In this document: one piece after another, positions 13,445-19,771 of the stretch
How the letters are laid out: every line of letters begins with the position of its first letter
Numbering within the stretch: position 1 is the stretch's first letter
DNA from: a virus
Virus record (IMG/VR): IMGVR_UViG_3300001870_000001
Coordinates: 1 to 21,371 of that record
DNA length: 21,371 nucleotides
Strand: one strand, 5' to 3'
Program-made: the position numbers and the translations under genes
The notes under the pieces: model-generated
What the model was told of the DNA's origin: nothing
Databases searched by the model: none
What the model saw: the letters and a program-made list of their open reading frames with translations, nothing else

Positions 13445-13720
13445 TTAATCATCCTCCCTCATCTTTTCGTCTTTTCTCTTCTTAAATTCTCTATTCAATT
13501 GCCGGATTTTGGCCTCGTTTCTTTCTATTTTTTTGGCACAAATATATTTTAAGAACGCTGCTTGAAGCAGCGCGTCAACCGATGCTATTATCTCAGCGTA
13601 ATATTTGATATTATTATTTAACAAATGAGATAAAAACGGCCCTTGGAGGGCAGGTTCTATACCACTTGAGATTATGTATTCCAAGAATTTCCCTTGAAGG
13701 GAAACGTCAACCGATGCCAA
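13445..13720 (-). CDS. Repeat-built small ORF, uncertain
   Basis: 91 codons from a TTG, with no better start because a stop lies a few codons upstream. Three peptide repeats are visible: ASVDVSLQGKFLEYI (2-16), PALQGPFLSHLL (23-34) and ASVDALLQAAFLKYI (46-60). They are followed by a highly charged helix (IERNEAKIRQLNREFKKRKD). The repeats are encoded by DNA hairpins that share a loop, so the selection may be on DNA or RNA rather than protein. Direct abutment with the next gene's ATG and its ribosome binding site in the last codons supports translation. Function unknown. Confidence 0.45.
   Translation of the reverse strand: MASVDVSLQGKFLEYIISSGIEPALQGPFLSHLLNNNIKYYAEIIASVDALLQAAFLKYICAKKIERNEAKIRQLNREFKKRKDEKMREDD
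13556..13717. repeat. Hairpins with a common TTGAA loop and different stems
   Basis: CGCTGC-TTGAA-GCAGCG (13556-13572), GCCC-TTGGA-GGGC (13639-13651) and TTTCCC-TTGAA-GGGAAA (13688-13704) keep the loop but change both stem arms together. The first and third are followed by the same 13-mer, CGTCAACCGATGC (13573-13585 and 13705-13717). A short relative, GCC-TTGAA-GGC, is at 13884-13894. Confidence 0.65.
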
Positions 13721-13729
13721 AGTGCATCC

Positions 13730-13883
13730 GGATATTCATCAGACTTGAGCAACCAGAGACCAAGCCTGGGATCGCATTAAAACTGATATCAGTGCTCCAC
13801 CAACTGGATATCGATATCATCCATCAGACCGGGGGACCGCATTAAAACGGATATTGATACTACACATCAGACCGGGGCACCGC
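13730..13883. repeat. Tandem direct repeats in the gap before 13941-14696
   Basis: CATCAGACCGGGGNACCGC occurs at 13822-13840 and 13865-13883. CGCATTAAAACNGATAT occurs at 13773 and 13838. GGATATNNAT precedes each CATCAGAC, including a degenerate copy at 13730. The units are 43-65 bp apart. Only very short ORFs fit here (13721-13940). Candidate roles are iterons or a packaging-site/regulatory array. Confidence 0.6.
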
Positions 13884-13940
13884 GCCTTGAAGGCTCTCGG
13901 ATTTACCCCGACATCCGGAAAAAGTAAAAAGAATGTGGGC

Positions 13941-14696
13941 TCAAGACTCTACTTCGATTGATGCTCCTAACATTTTCGCAACAGCTTGGGGATAACGTGT
14001 GAGCAAGCCATTTAAAGTTTTTTCGCCTGTGCCGAAATCTTCGAAGTATTGTTGAACCATTGACCACTTGTCTTTAGAAGGTTTCCTAATCAGCTCGTAA
14101 TAATCAACACCATCCAGCAAAGATTTACCCCGGAAAACGAGTTTCATGTATAACTGTTGATGTAATTTGATGCTGTCCGCGAACGCCTCAGCGACGTGTG
14201 TCTGTAACTCAAGGTATGGGCGGCCCAATTCTAAGGTTTCGACCTTAACAACTTTTTTACCCTCTATTACGTCTATTTTATCCACCGTGACCTCTTTATC
14301 GCCCTGTTTTATACGGAGTGTGCCACACGATATATAGAAATATCGCAAGGGATCAACTGAACTATCTATCCAAAACGCACCTTTCGCCAGCACGAATAGT
14401 CTTCTGCCCTCTACTCGCTCTGTCAGAATTTCTCTTGGCAGTTCGAACTCGGTGGGTAGTTCCGTCTCTGTGTAATACTTTTCAAGGCCAAGAGGTTTCA
14501 AATCTATAATTATTGGGCCTTGGGTGTTGTCAAAATCTTCGTCATTAAATGTTAGAACTCGACTGGGGAAAGCGTCGCCGTTTACCTGTACATCGAACGA
14601 TTCGGGATTAACCGACACCACTTGCAGGTTGGTCCAATAATCTTTATTTCCTGTTTTGAATAGCGGGATTTCGTATATTTTGTGACCGTCTTTCAT
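13941..14696 (-). CDS. Conserved-looking soluble protein, unknown function
   Basis: 251 residues starting MKDGHKIYEIPLFKTGNKDY. It is rich in beta strands with acidic loops. A hydrophobic strand region (RLFVLAKGAFWID) lies near 120-132. The C-terminal 70 residues are helical (VAEAFADSIKLHQQLYMKLV, then WSMVQQYFEDFG, then LLTRYPQAVAKMLGAS). No membrane segment, signal peptide or catalytic motif was recognised. GAGATGAAC precedes the ATG. It belongs to the GC-richer block and follows the small gene at 14771-14917. It could be a single-strand DNA-binding or virion-related protein, but nothing in the sequence decides this. Confidence 0.75.
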   Translation of the reverse strand: MKDGHKIYEIPLFKTGNKDYWTNLQVVSVNPESFDVQVNGDAFPSRVLTFNDEDFDNTQGPIIIDLKPLGLEKYYTETELPTEFELPREILTERVEGRRLFVLAKGAFWIDSSVDPLRYFYISCGTLRIKQGDKEVTVDKIDVIEGKKVVKVETLELGRPYLELQTHVAEAFADSIKLHQQLYMKLVFRGKSLLDGVDYYELIRKPSKDKWSMVQQYFEDFGTGEKTLNGLLTRYPQAVAKMLGASIEVES

Positions 14697-14770
14697 ATTT
14701 GTTCATCTCAATTAATTTTGTTCAATTGTTAACAGTGTGATCTCGCGTGGCGAAAAAAACGTTCCCTGCT

Positions 14771-14917
14771 TTATCCTTCTATTTTTCGGACGAACACGCG
14801 GACCTCATAGCCCACTGTATATTCTTTTGCAGCGTAGATATTGCCGGATTTGTGAACGTGTCTATCGGGCAACTCCTTCCAGATATCCTTGTCCAGTTGT
14901 GTAAACTCGCCGGGCAT
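14771..14917 (-). CDS. Small AbrB-like/DUF2080-like protein
   Basis: 48 residues starting MPGEFTQLDKDIWKELPDRH. The segment HKSGNIYAAKEYTVGYEVRV resembles the pattern of small archaeal swapped-hairpin proteins (a GNSGRVYLPKEWVGK-type motif known from DUF2080, often mobile-element encoded). The ATG lies 23 bases after TTATATAA with no ribosome binding site, a typical leaderless archaeal promoter. It is the first gene of the GC-richer block, 74 bp before the 251-residue protein gene, and may be a DNA-binding regulator. Confidence 0.6.
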   Translation of the reverse strand: MPGEFTQLDKDIWKELPDRHVHKSGNIYAAKEYTVGYEVRVFVRKIEG

Positions 14918-15076
14918 ATACTATAATAATCAACAATAAATTATATAATAGTTTTGGTTCTTCGATATTTATTACATGGTGCTCAAATACTGCAATGGAA
15001 AACACCTTTACTAAATTAAGAAAAATCATAAAATCGTGCTATAAATCAAGATCTTCAATGAATACGCGCTTCGTAT

Positions 15077-15090
15077 GTTAACATGTTAAC
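15077..15090. promoter_or_regulatory. Perfect 14-bp palindrome GTTAACATGTTAAC
   Basis: A fully symmetrical site in the gene-poor stretch, about 160 bp upstream of the first gene of the GC-richer block. It looks like a dimeric repressor site. The partner is unknown. Confidence 0.4.
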
Positions 15091-15266
15091 AATCGTAACA
15101 CTTCGTTTGTGAACTGAATTGGTTTTACCCACGGTTCCGGTGGAAAGTGTGGGAAGTTGACATAGTTCGAGTTGTATTCAAATTCTCCGGTTTGGGGGTG
15201 CGTTGGGTTAACTCAGTGAACAAATCAATCGCGGGCGATGGGTACTATGCGTCAGAGTGAAACAGT

Positions 15267-15358
15267 GTTCCACAGACTATAGGCATAGAAATGACAAATG
15301 CCCAAAAACGCCATCAGAAGACACCAAATATAATGATCATATACTTTACCCTTCGATA
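15267..15358 (+). repeat. 92-bp element, copy R2
   Basis: GTTCCACAGACTAT at the left and TTTACCCTTCGATA at the right. It is the same length as R1 (1986-2077) with no gaps and 66/92 identical bases, and has the same orientation. It lies about 350 bp outside the first gene of the GC-richer block, while R3 lies outside the other end. Confidence 0.6.
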
Positions 15359-15995
15359 CGCCTAACTTCAATGGCAAAAAAGACCATTATAAACATAGCC
15401 TTATAATTATAGGGCAACTTTGAAACTTTATAAACTAATTGGACTACCTAACATTTTAACAGTCTAAAAGATCAGGAATTCTAATTTATCAAGAAATTAA
15501 CTAGAAAGTCGAAGGCTAACGCAAGCCAGAAAGAATAGAGATTGAAAATTAGAAACGTTTGAGCGGGGTCGGTGAAATTAAACCCTCCGATTCCTAATTA
15601 TTAATATAAGACTAATTATATATAAATCATATTTTAAAGTCACTAGCTGACAGTAGATTGGTTTGATACGATGGCGCCAGAATGAATACCCTGTGTCCGT
15701 GACGGGGCTGAGATTAACCCGTATTCCAGTACAAAATGTTTATACAAATTTTTTAAAAAAAAAATAAAGACCACTTGACCGTGATACATAACAGCCATTT
15801 TTTGGAGTTTAGATTTGACTTCGAGCGCGCCGTCTTGACTTCTATTAGTCGAATATGGTGATTGCACATCCTCTCAGGCGGGCAATAAATTTCACCATTA
15901 CTCTTTAAATTCTGCACGGATTTTTTATATAGTTATTTCAGAACTGAGATTATGCCGTGACTCAACTGAAATTAGTACGTATTTTGTGCCGCAAC

Positions 15996-16364
15996 TTAAA
16001 CTATAGCGTGACTCAATATATTGTCAAATATGCTCATTAATGCCACTCTATGACAATCAGAATGGGAGTTACAAACTAAATAGACGTTTTTTATTTTTGA
16101 CTCTGCAACTATATAGTTATCTAATTCTCTAGTTAAGGGGTTGTTTTTTAAATATTGTGAATATTTCCTTTTGAACTCATCTTTACTAATGAATCCTAAT
16201 TTCAAATCTTGAACTAACTTAGCATGAGGAGCTAACGCCGGGCAAATTTCCACTGCTGCAAATTTCAAGAATTTGGGTGGATCATTTATACAAATATAAA
16301 CCTTGCATCCAGGGTCTTGAATTATGGTTGCCCTTATTTCTTGAATATCGATAGCAGTAATCAT
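15996..16364 (-). CDS. DUF488-like protein
   Basis: 122 residues. The C-terminal NVYLVCNSHSDCHRVALMSI contains the C-x-x-C-H-R-type signature of DUF488-like proteins (VxLxC....CHR), small Rossmann-like proteins of unproven activity that are frequent on plasmids and viruses. The middle (KYSQYLKNNPLTRELDNYI) fits the family helix before the motif. The start overlaps the stop of the preceding mini-gene as ATGA, with AAGGAGAG five bases upstream, so it is the last gene of the helicase operon. Its function may be nucleic-acid or nucleotide related (inference from context only). Confidence 0.7.
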   Translation of the reverse strand: MITAIDIQEIRATIIQDPGCKVYICINDPPKFLKFAAVEICPALAPHAKLVQDLKLGFISKDEFKRKYSQYLKNNPLTRELDNYIVAESKIKNVYLVCNSHSDCHRVALMSIFDNILSHAIV

Positions 16365-16471
16365 TTGTACCTCTCCTTATAACGATCTAGCATCTCGTAT
16401 CTTGACGCAATTGATCTTACATTTTTTACCTTCAAAATCTGTAACTTATGGTCTTCTTCTTTTAATTCCAT
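16361..16471 (-). CDS. Coupled 36-residue ORF
   Basis: Starts MELKEEDHKLQILKVKNVRS and ends RYEMLDRYKERYK. It is mostly helical and charged. GGGGAG lies seven bases before the ATG, inside the last codons of the SF1 helicase gene, and the stop overlaps the DUF488-like start (ATGA). The tight packing argues that it is translated. It may encode a small partner of either neighbour. No family recognised. Confidence 0.6.
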   Translation of the reverse strand: MELKEEDHKLQILKVKNVRSIASRYEMLDRYKERYK

Positions 16472-16474
16472 ATT

Positions 16475-17932
16475 TTAACTCCCCTTGTTGTAATTCTTTT
16501 CATTCATCAACGGATAACAATAATTTATGTCTTCTATCAAGTACAGTACCCTCTTTGCTCTAGTAATTCCTACGTACCATACTCTAGCCTCAGCTCTCTG
16601 CTCCTCTCCGGGCATCAAAATAGCTTTCCTTATCTCTGGTGTAATTCCCAAATGCAAAAAAACAGCATCGGCTTCTAATCCCTTCGCGCCGTGAATTGTC
16701 ATAATCTTTCTATTCATAGCTTCATCAGGAGTAATTATATGAGTACGATTTACAATTCCAGCTAATTTAGCCCTTAATAATTTATTGTTAGTAATCATTC
16801 CATCGAAGATATTGCCAGAAATGATCTTACCTACATCAATGTGCTTGTAAAATTTCCCAAGCTCAACCATCTGTTTAGGTGTTCTCTCAGCTTCATTAGA
16901 AGTACGAAGCGTTATGATACCATTAGCGGCCTCTATCTCGCTGTCCTTCCATCCATAAGCACCACCGAAGACTTTTCCCTCCGTGGCTAATTTAATTGCA
17001 ATGGCTGAAGCTTGATAGTTACATCTGATTAAATGAAGCTCCGAAGGAAAGGATGGTAATTTAGCTTCATAATAAACGCGAATAATAACCTTAGAATCTG
17101 TTGCAACTGCTTTCATCTCAGGTGCAGCCATTTTGTTACACTTAAGTAAATCACGGGAATAATTCTTGATCGGTTCAAGAAGTCTGAAAGTTTCATCTAA
17201 GACTATTTCCTCTGCATCCCATTTAGTAAAGAAATCAGGGCTTCCGCCAAAGAACCCGTATATTGATTGATTAGGGTCTCCTGCAATGTAGACATGTTCG
17301 CAGGATTCAACCCACATATTGAAAACGTGATTCATTTGAACCGTCAGATCTTGGAATTCATCGATCATCAAAATAGAAGTATCGAGCGGTATCTTTTGAT
17401 CAAGAACATTTTGTAACATGTCAGAATAATCAATCACTTTTACACGCTTTTTGTATGTTTCATAGCGGCCAAAGCATTTTTTAATCTGATTTGAAGGTAA
17501 AATTATCTTATCAGAAGCGGGATACCTTCGCCAATGTTCTATAGGTGTACAGGTATTTTTTAACCACGTATACAGATCTAAGAGGTTGCCAGATCTGGTA
17601 GACTCCTCCGCACCTGATGTCCTTTTTGAAAAATTGTATCCATAAGCTTCATCGAAGACTTTCAAATCATCTGAATCAATTACAGTGGGATTTCCTAATA
17701 ATCGTAAACAAATTGAATGAAATGTGCCAACGTGCTTCTTAACTTCCTTTTCATCAAGCCTCGTATATGGCTTTATAGCACTAATTAAGTCATTTGCGGC
17801 ATTCTTTCTGAAAGTAAGGACTGTAATATTTTCAGGTTTGTAACCCTCTTTTATGAAGTCTTGATAAATCCCCTTCAGATAATATGTCTTCCCACATCCC
17901 GGCCCTCCGTGAATTTTAGTCTTAAAAACCAT
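16475..17932 (-). CDS. UvrD/PcrA-like SF1 DNA helicase
   Basis: 485 residues, compact compared with cellular UvrD (over 650) and typical of viral or plasmid SF1A helicases. Motifs in order: I GGPGCGKT (9-16), Ia TFRKNAA (40-46), II MIDEFQDL (189-196), III GDPNQSIYGF (218-227), IV ETFR (247-250), V TIHGAKGLEADAVFL and VI YVGITRAKRVLYL near the C-terminus. The enzyme should unwind DNA with 3'-5' polarity for replication or repair of the element. AGGAG lies six bases before the ATG. The promoter just upstream contains GTATC-type dyads. It is cotranscribed with the mini-ORF and the DUF488-like gene. Confidence 0.92.
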   Translation of the reverse strand: MVFKTKIHGGPGCGKTYYLKGIYQDFIKEGYKPENITVLTFRKNAANDLISAIKPYTRLDEKEVKKHVGTFHSICLRLLGNPTVIDSDDLKVFDEAYGYNFSKRTSGAEESTRSGNLLDLYTWLKNTCTPIEHWRRYPASDKIILPSNQIKKCFGRYETYKKRVKVIDYSDMLQNVLDQKIPLDTSILMIDEFQDLTVQMNHVFNMWVESCEHVYIAGDPNQSIYGFFGGSPDFFTKWDAEEIVLDETFRLLEPIKNYSRDLLKCNKMAAPEMKAVATDSKVIIRVYYEAKLPSFPSELHLIRCNYQASAIAIKLATEGKVFGGAYGWKDSEIEAANGIITLRTSNEAERTPKQMVELGKFYKHIDVGKIISGNIFDGMITNNKLLRAKLAGIVNRTHIITPDEAMNRKIMTIHGAKGLEADAVFLHLGITPEIRKAILMPGEEQRAEARVWYVGITRAKRVLYLIEDINYCYPLMNEKNYNKGS

Positions 17933-17950
17933 AAAGTACTCCTTTATGGT

Positions 17951-17997
17951 GTATCTCCTGTATCTCCAGAATCGGTATCAGTATATATATATGATAC
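17951..17997 (-). promoter_or_regulatory. SF1 helicase promoter with GTATC half-sites
   Basis: GTATC occurs at 17951, 17960 and 17975, and TGATAC at 17992-17997. GTATCA and TGATAC form a dyad 11 bp apart exactly over a TATATATATA box. Further along, TGTGACAG (18000) and TGTCACGG (about 18047) are inverted around a second TATA-like stretch. This looks like a repressor-controlled promoter. Confidence 0.6.
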
Positions 17998-18058
17998 AGT
18001 GTGACAGCATTTTTTAATGTTTTCTGAAAAAAATCTCTATATATGGTGTCACGGTGCA

Positions 18059-18664
18059 TCATTGATCCACCTCTTTTGGAATGAAAACCCAACACCTTGT
18101 TTGAATTCCGTCTAATCGGATTACGTCAGTGCCTGCCTTTTTTAATCCTAATTCCGTCATTGCAGTAGATAGGGTATTGAATGGTATCTGGAAATGATAT
18201 GTATCAACGATTTCTTTGACCTTCCAGGAAGGGAAGTAGTAATAGCCATTATGATCATACAACGCCTTTCCAGAAATGATGTCTTCAATTATAGTAGTTG
18301 GTTCAAATTGACGTATTTTAGCAAATATTTCCCTTGCTTTAAAAACAGCATCAGACTCCTCTGGTGCTTCAATTAATTTCATATTAAATACACTTGCTTG
18401 TAAAAATTTATCCCACTCAATGTTTGTAAATCTGACAGTCGGATAATACATTAACTTCTGATACTGTTTCCTAAATTCCTTGGGAGTATCAGCTTTCTCT
18501 GCACAAACCCTAATTAAGCTAGTATCCCCTGCTATCTCTATTTCAAATTCATAAAACGTAGGGTCGCTCGATATTCTCCCCTTTATAATTCTAAAATCTG
18601 TAAGTTGGTTAAATAAAGTATCAACATGTGTATTTTCAAAGTCTATGTTTCCTTTAAATTTCAT
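18059..18664 (-). CDS. Putative winged-helix DNA-binding protein
   Basis: 201 residues from the ATG at 18664, which has GGAGG six bases upstream. The longer frame from 18691 lacks a site, so I reject its first nine residues. Residues 1-110 are mixed alpha/beta. The C-terminal third (GYYYFPSWKVKEIVDTYHFQ, then IPFNTLSTAMTELGLKKAGT and RCWVFIP) resembles the winged-helix domain found at the C-terminus of some archaeal and viral replication proteins. It probably binds DNA and may be a replication accessory factor. It precedes the SF1 helicase by 126 bp, and a GGTAT/ATACC dyad lies about 105 bp upstream of its start. Confidence 0.7.
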   Translation of the reverse strand: MKFKGNIDFENTHVDTLFNQLTDFRIIKGRISSDPTFYEFEIEIAGDTSLIRVCAEKADTPKEFRKQYQKLMYYPTVRFTNIEWDKFLQASVFNMKLIEAPEESDAVFKAREIFAKIRQFEPTTIIEDIISGKALYDHNGYYYFPSWKVKEIVDTYHFQIPFNTLSTAMTELGLKKAGTDVIRLDGIQTRCWVFIPKEVDQ

Positions 18665-18768
18665 TTTTTCCTCCATAATTCTAAAGCGCATTCGCTAGGA
18701 GGAACTGCAATAGTAAAAAAGTATATATATTAACAATACGTTCTATATGTATACAGATTTTCTATATA

Positions 18769-18796
18769 GGTATTGCAGATCATACTCTGTGATACC
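18769..18796. promoter_or_regulatory. 28-bp dyad between RHH gene and 18059-18664
   Basis: GGTATTGCAGA (18769-18779) and TCTGTGATACC (18786-18796) are inverted arms matching at 9 of 11 positions. TATA-like CTATATAG lies directly downstream in the minus direction. The half-site GGTAT(C) recurs at 17974 and 19524. It is the likely operator of the winged-helix/helicase operon. Confidence 0.6.
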
Positions 18797-18810
18797 TGCC
18801 TCCATAGCGG

Positions 18811-18939
18811 TTAATTTTTCATAAATCGTTCAATTAATTCGTGTTCAATGTATTTGTTTCTGGAATAATTGCCTCTTTCTTGGTCAATTATAGCGACTAG
18901 TTCTGGTTGCAAATACAAACTAACAGGTTTCGTACTCAT
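18811..18939 (-). CDS. Small ribbon-helix-helix regulator
   Basis: 42 residues starting MSTKPVSLYLQPELVAIIDQ, then ERGNYSRNKYIEHELIERFM. The strand KPVSLYL, helix PELVAIIDQ, the turn with NYSRNKYI and the second helix are a clear RHH fold of the CopG/Arc type. GGAGAA precedes the ATG, and the palindromic AACATATATGTT promoter lies about 45 bp upstream. Its stop is 15 bp before the 28-bp dyad controlling the next operon. I infer that it represses that operon, and perhaps the other GGTATC sites. Confidence 0.8.
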   Translation of the reverse strand: MSTKPVSLYLQPELVAIIDQERGNYSRNKYIEHELIERFMKN

Positions 18940-18980
18940 GATTTTTCTCCTATTTTCTTTCCGTCCTTTTGACGTAAAGT

Positions 18981-18992
18981 AACATATATGTT
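18981..18992 (-). promoter_or_regulatory. Palindromic TATA promoter of the RHH gene
   Basis: AACATATATGTT is a perfect 12-bp palindrome that doubles as a TATA box about 42 bp before the RHH start codon. Confidence 0.45.
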
Positions 18993-19080
18993 GTACTTGT
19001 GGATAAACCTTCTCACACTATCATAAATTAGACTTAGTTTAAAGTCAGCCGTGCCATAAAAGAACATAAAAATAAAAAGG

Positions 19081-19130
19081 ATAATAAAAAAAGAAAGAAT
19101 GGGATTATTCTAGCCTAGGCTTCAAATCCC
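19081..19130 (-). terminator. Hairpin plus T tract
   Basis: On the minus strand GGGATT and AATCCC enclose an inner CCTAG/CTAGG pairing (19101-19130). It is followed by ATTCTTTCTTTTTTTATT. It lies about 40 bp past the small ORF at 19170-19235 and would end that transcript. Confidence 0.5.
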
Positions 19131-19169
19131 GATCTAGAGATAATTCTGTTTCGTTTTCTATAGTGCTAT

Positions 19170-19235
19170 TTATTCCAAAATCTCTTTCCCAAAGGAGCAT
19201 ACAGTTTCCTGAACGTCCTTCTCTATTTCATCCAT
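19170..19235 (-). CDS. 21-residue ORF overlapping the preceding gene
   Basis: MDEIEKDVQETVCSFGKEIL plus one Glu. The ATG lies inside the end of the 48-residue gene (8-bp overlap). Its frame is also open upstream for several codons, so it could be the shifted continuation of that gene, giving about 69 residues. It has no independent ribosome binding site. Coupled translation or frameshift are both possible. Confidence 0.4.
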   Translation of the reverse strand: MDEIEKDVQETVCSFGKEILE

Positions 19236-19374
19236 GTAATGCACCAAAAGCCAATATCTCGGTTACGGCAGCGGTCATAGAAGTCTGAACTGTGTTATTG
19301 AAAGTTGTTATTACTTCTTTATTTGCCTTTAAAGGTTTTTTAGTCTTTCTGATTAGTTTTTTGAGGTTAACCAT
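19228..19374 (-). CDS. Small basic/hydrophobic protein, unknown
   Basis: 48 residues starting MVNLKKLIRKTKKPLKANKE and ending MTAAVTEILAFGALHG. The N-terminus is strongly basic and the C-terminal half is a hydrophobic helix. GGAGTGA lies six bases before the ATG and a GTATATCA box about 18 bases further up, so expression is likely. The GGTATC dyads at 19524-19568 are about 150 bp upstream. No family recognised. The basic start might bind DNA. Confidence 0.6.
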   Translation of the reverse strand: MVNLKKLIRKTKKPLKANKEVITTFNNTVQTSMTAAVTEILAFGALHG

Positions 19375-19523
19375 AATCTATCACTCCTATGATATACTTA
19401 TGGAGTTTTTAAAATAAAGAACTTTCCTCTACTCTTTGTATGCGGCGTGCAACCTTCGCTTCCAAAGCTAAAAACAAGATATGTGAAAATGCTTCCTTAG
19501 AGATTAGCATAGTCTGCCTGGGT

Positions 19524-19568
19524 GGTATCTAATAGATACCGTATGGGCTGTATGGAATCTATCCATAC
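19524..19568. promoter_or_regulatory. Two consecutive dyads (GGTATC and GTATGGA)
   Basis: GGTATCTA-A-TAGATACC (19524-19540) is a perfect odd-centred palindrome. GTATGGA-ATCTA-TCCATAC (19550-19568) follows, with an extra half-site GTATGGG at 19541. The remainder of 19375-19771 is AT-rich and holds the flank repeat copy described under 19632-19688. No gene was found. Confidence 0.5.
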
Positions 19569-19631
19569 ATACGATCAAAATTAGATTCAAAATAAAAAAG
19601 AGGTTATTGCTATCATTCTTAACTATTCTTG

Positions 19632-19688
19632 TTATTATATTCATAGCTATTCATATTCTACTATACTACTTATTCAACAGAGTACAAC
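19632..19688. repeat. Gene-flanking repeat, copy 2
   Basis: Matches 3791-3846 at TTATTATAT, AGCTA, the 14-mer TACTATACTACTTA (19659-19672) and AGTACAA in the same order and orientation. It lies past the 3' end of the gene at 19772-20431. Confidence 0.45.
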
Positions 19689-19771
19689 CTTTTTATTTTT
19701 AGGTTTTCTTTGTTATATCGTTAAAGTGTCGTTTTATGTTCAGGTAGCCTGCATATTCCCCTTATTTCTAG

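Larger units (their letters stand above)
14918..15995. other. Long gene-poor AT-rich stretch between the two blocks
   Basis: No convincing gene is seen in 1.08 kb. It holds the minus-strand promoter of 14917, the perfect palindrome GTTAACATGTTAAC (15077-15090), element R2 (15267-15358), a small stem AATGG-CCATT at about 15369, and repeated GTGACTCAA near 15957 and 16008. An ORF of 74 codons (15643-15867, minus, GTG start) crosses a homopolymer T/A tract and has no recognisable domain, so I do not accept it. Confidence 0.6.

Noticed and set aside
13046-13883. Possible CRISPR array
   Set aside because: Repeat units differ in length and spacing, several unrelated repeat families are mixed, and there are no cas genes.
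15643-15867. 74-codon minus-strand ORF with GTG start
   Set aside because: Runs through a T/A homopolymer tract, composition is not protein-like, and no family was recognised. It could be real but is not supportable.
18665-18691. Nine extra N-terminal codons of the winged-helix protein
   Set aside because: The ATG at 18664 has a strong GGAGG at the right distance and the upstream ATG has none.
19101-19130. tRNA-like stretch (GGCTTCAAATCCC resembles a T arm)
   Set aside because: It folds as one simple hairpin followed by a T tract; no acceptor, D or anticodon arms.
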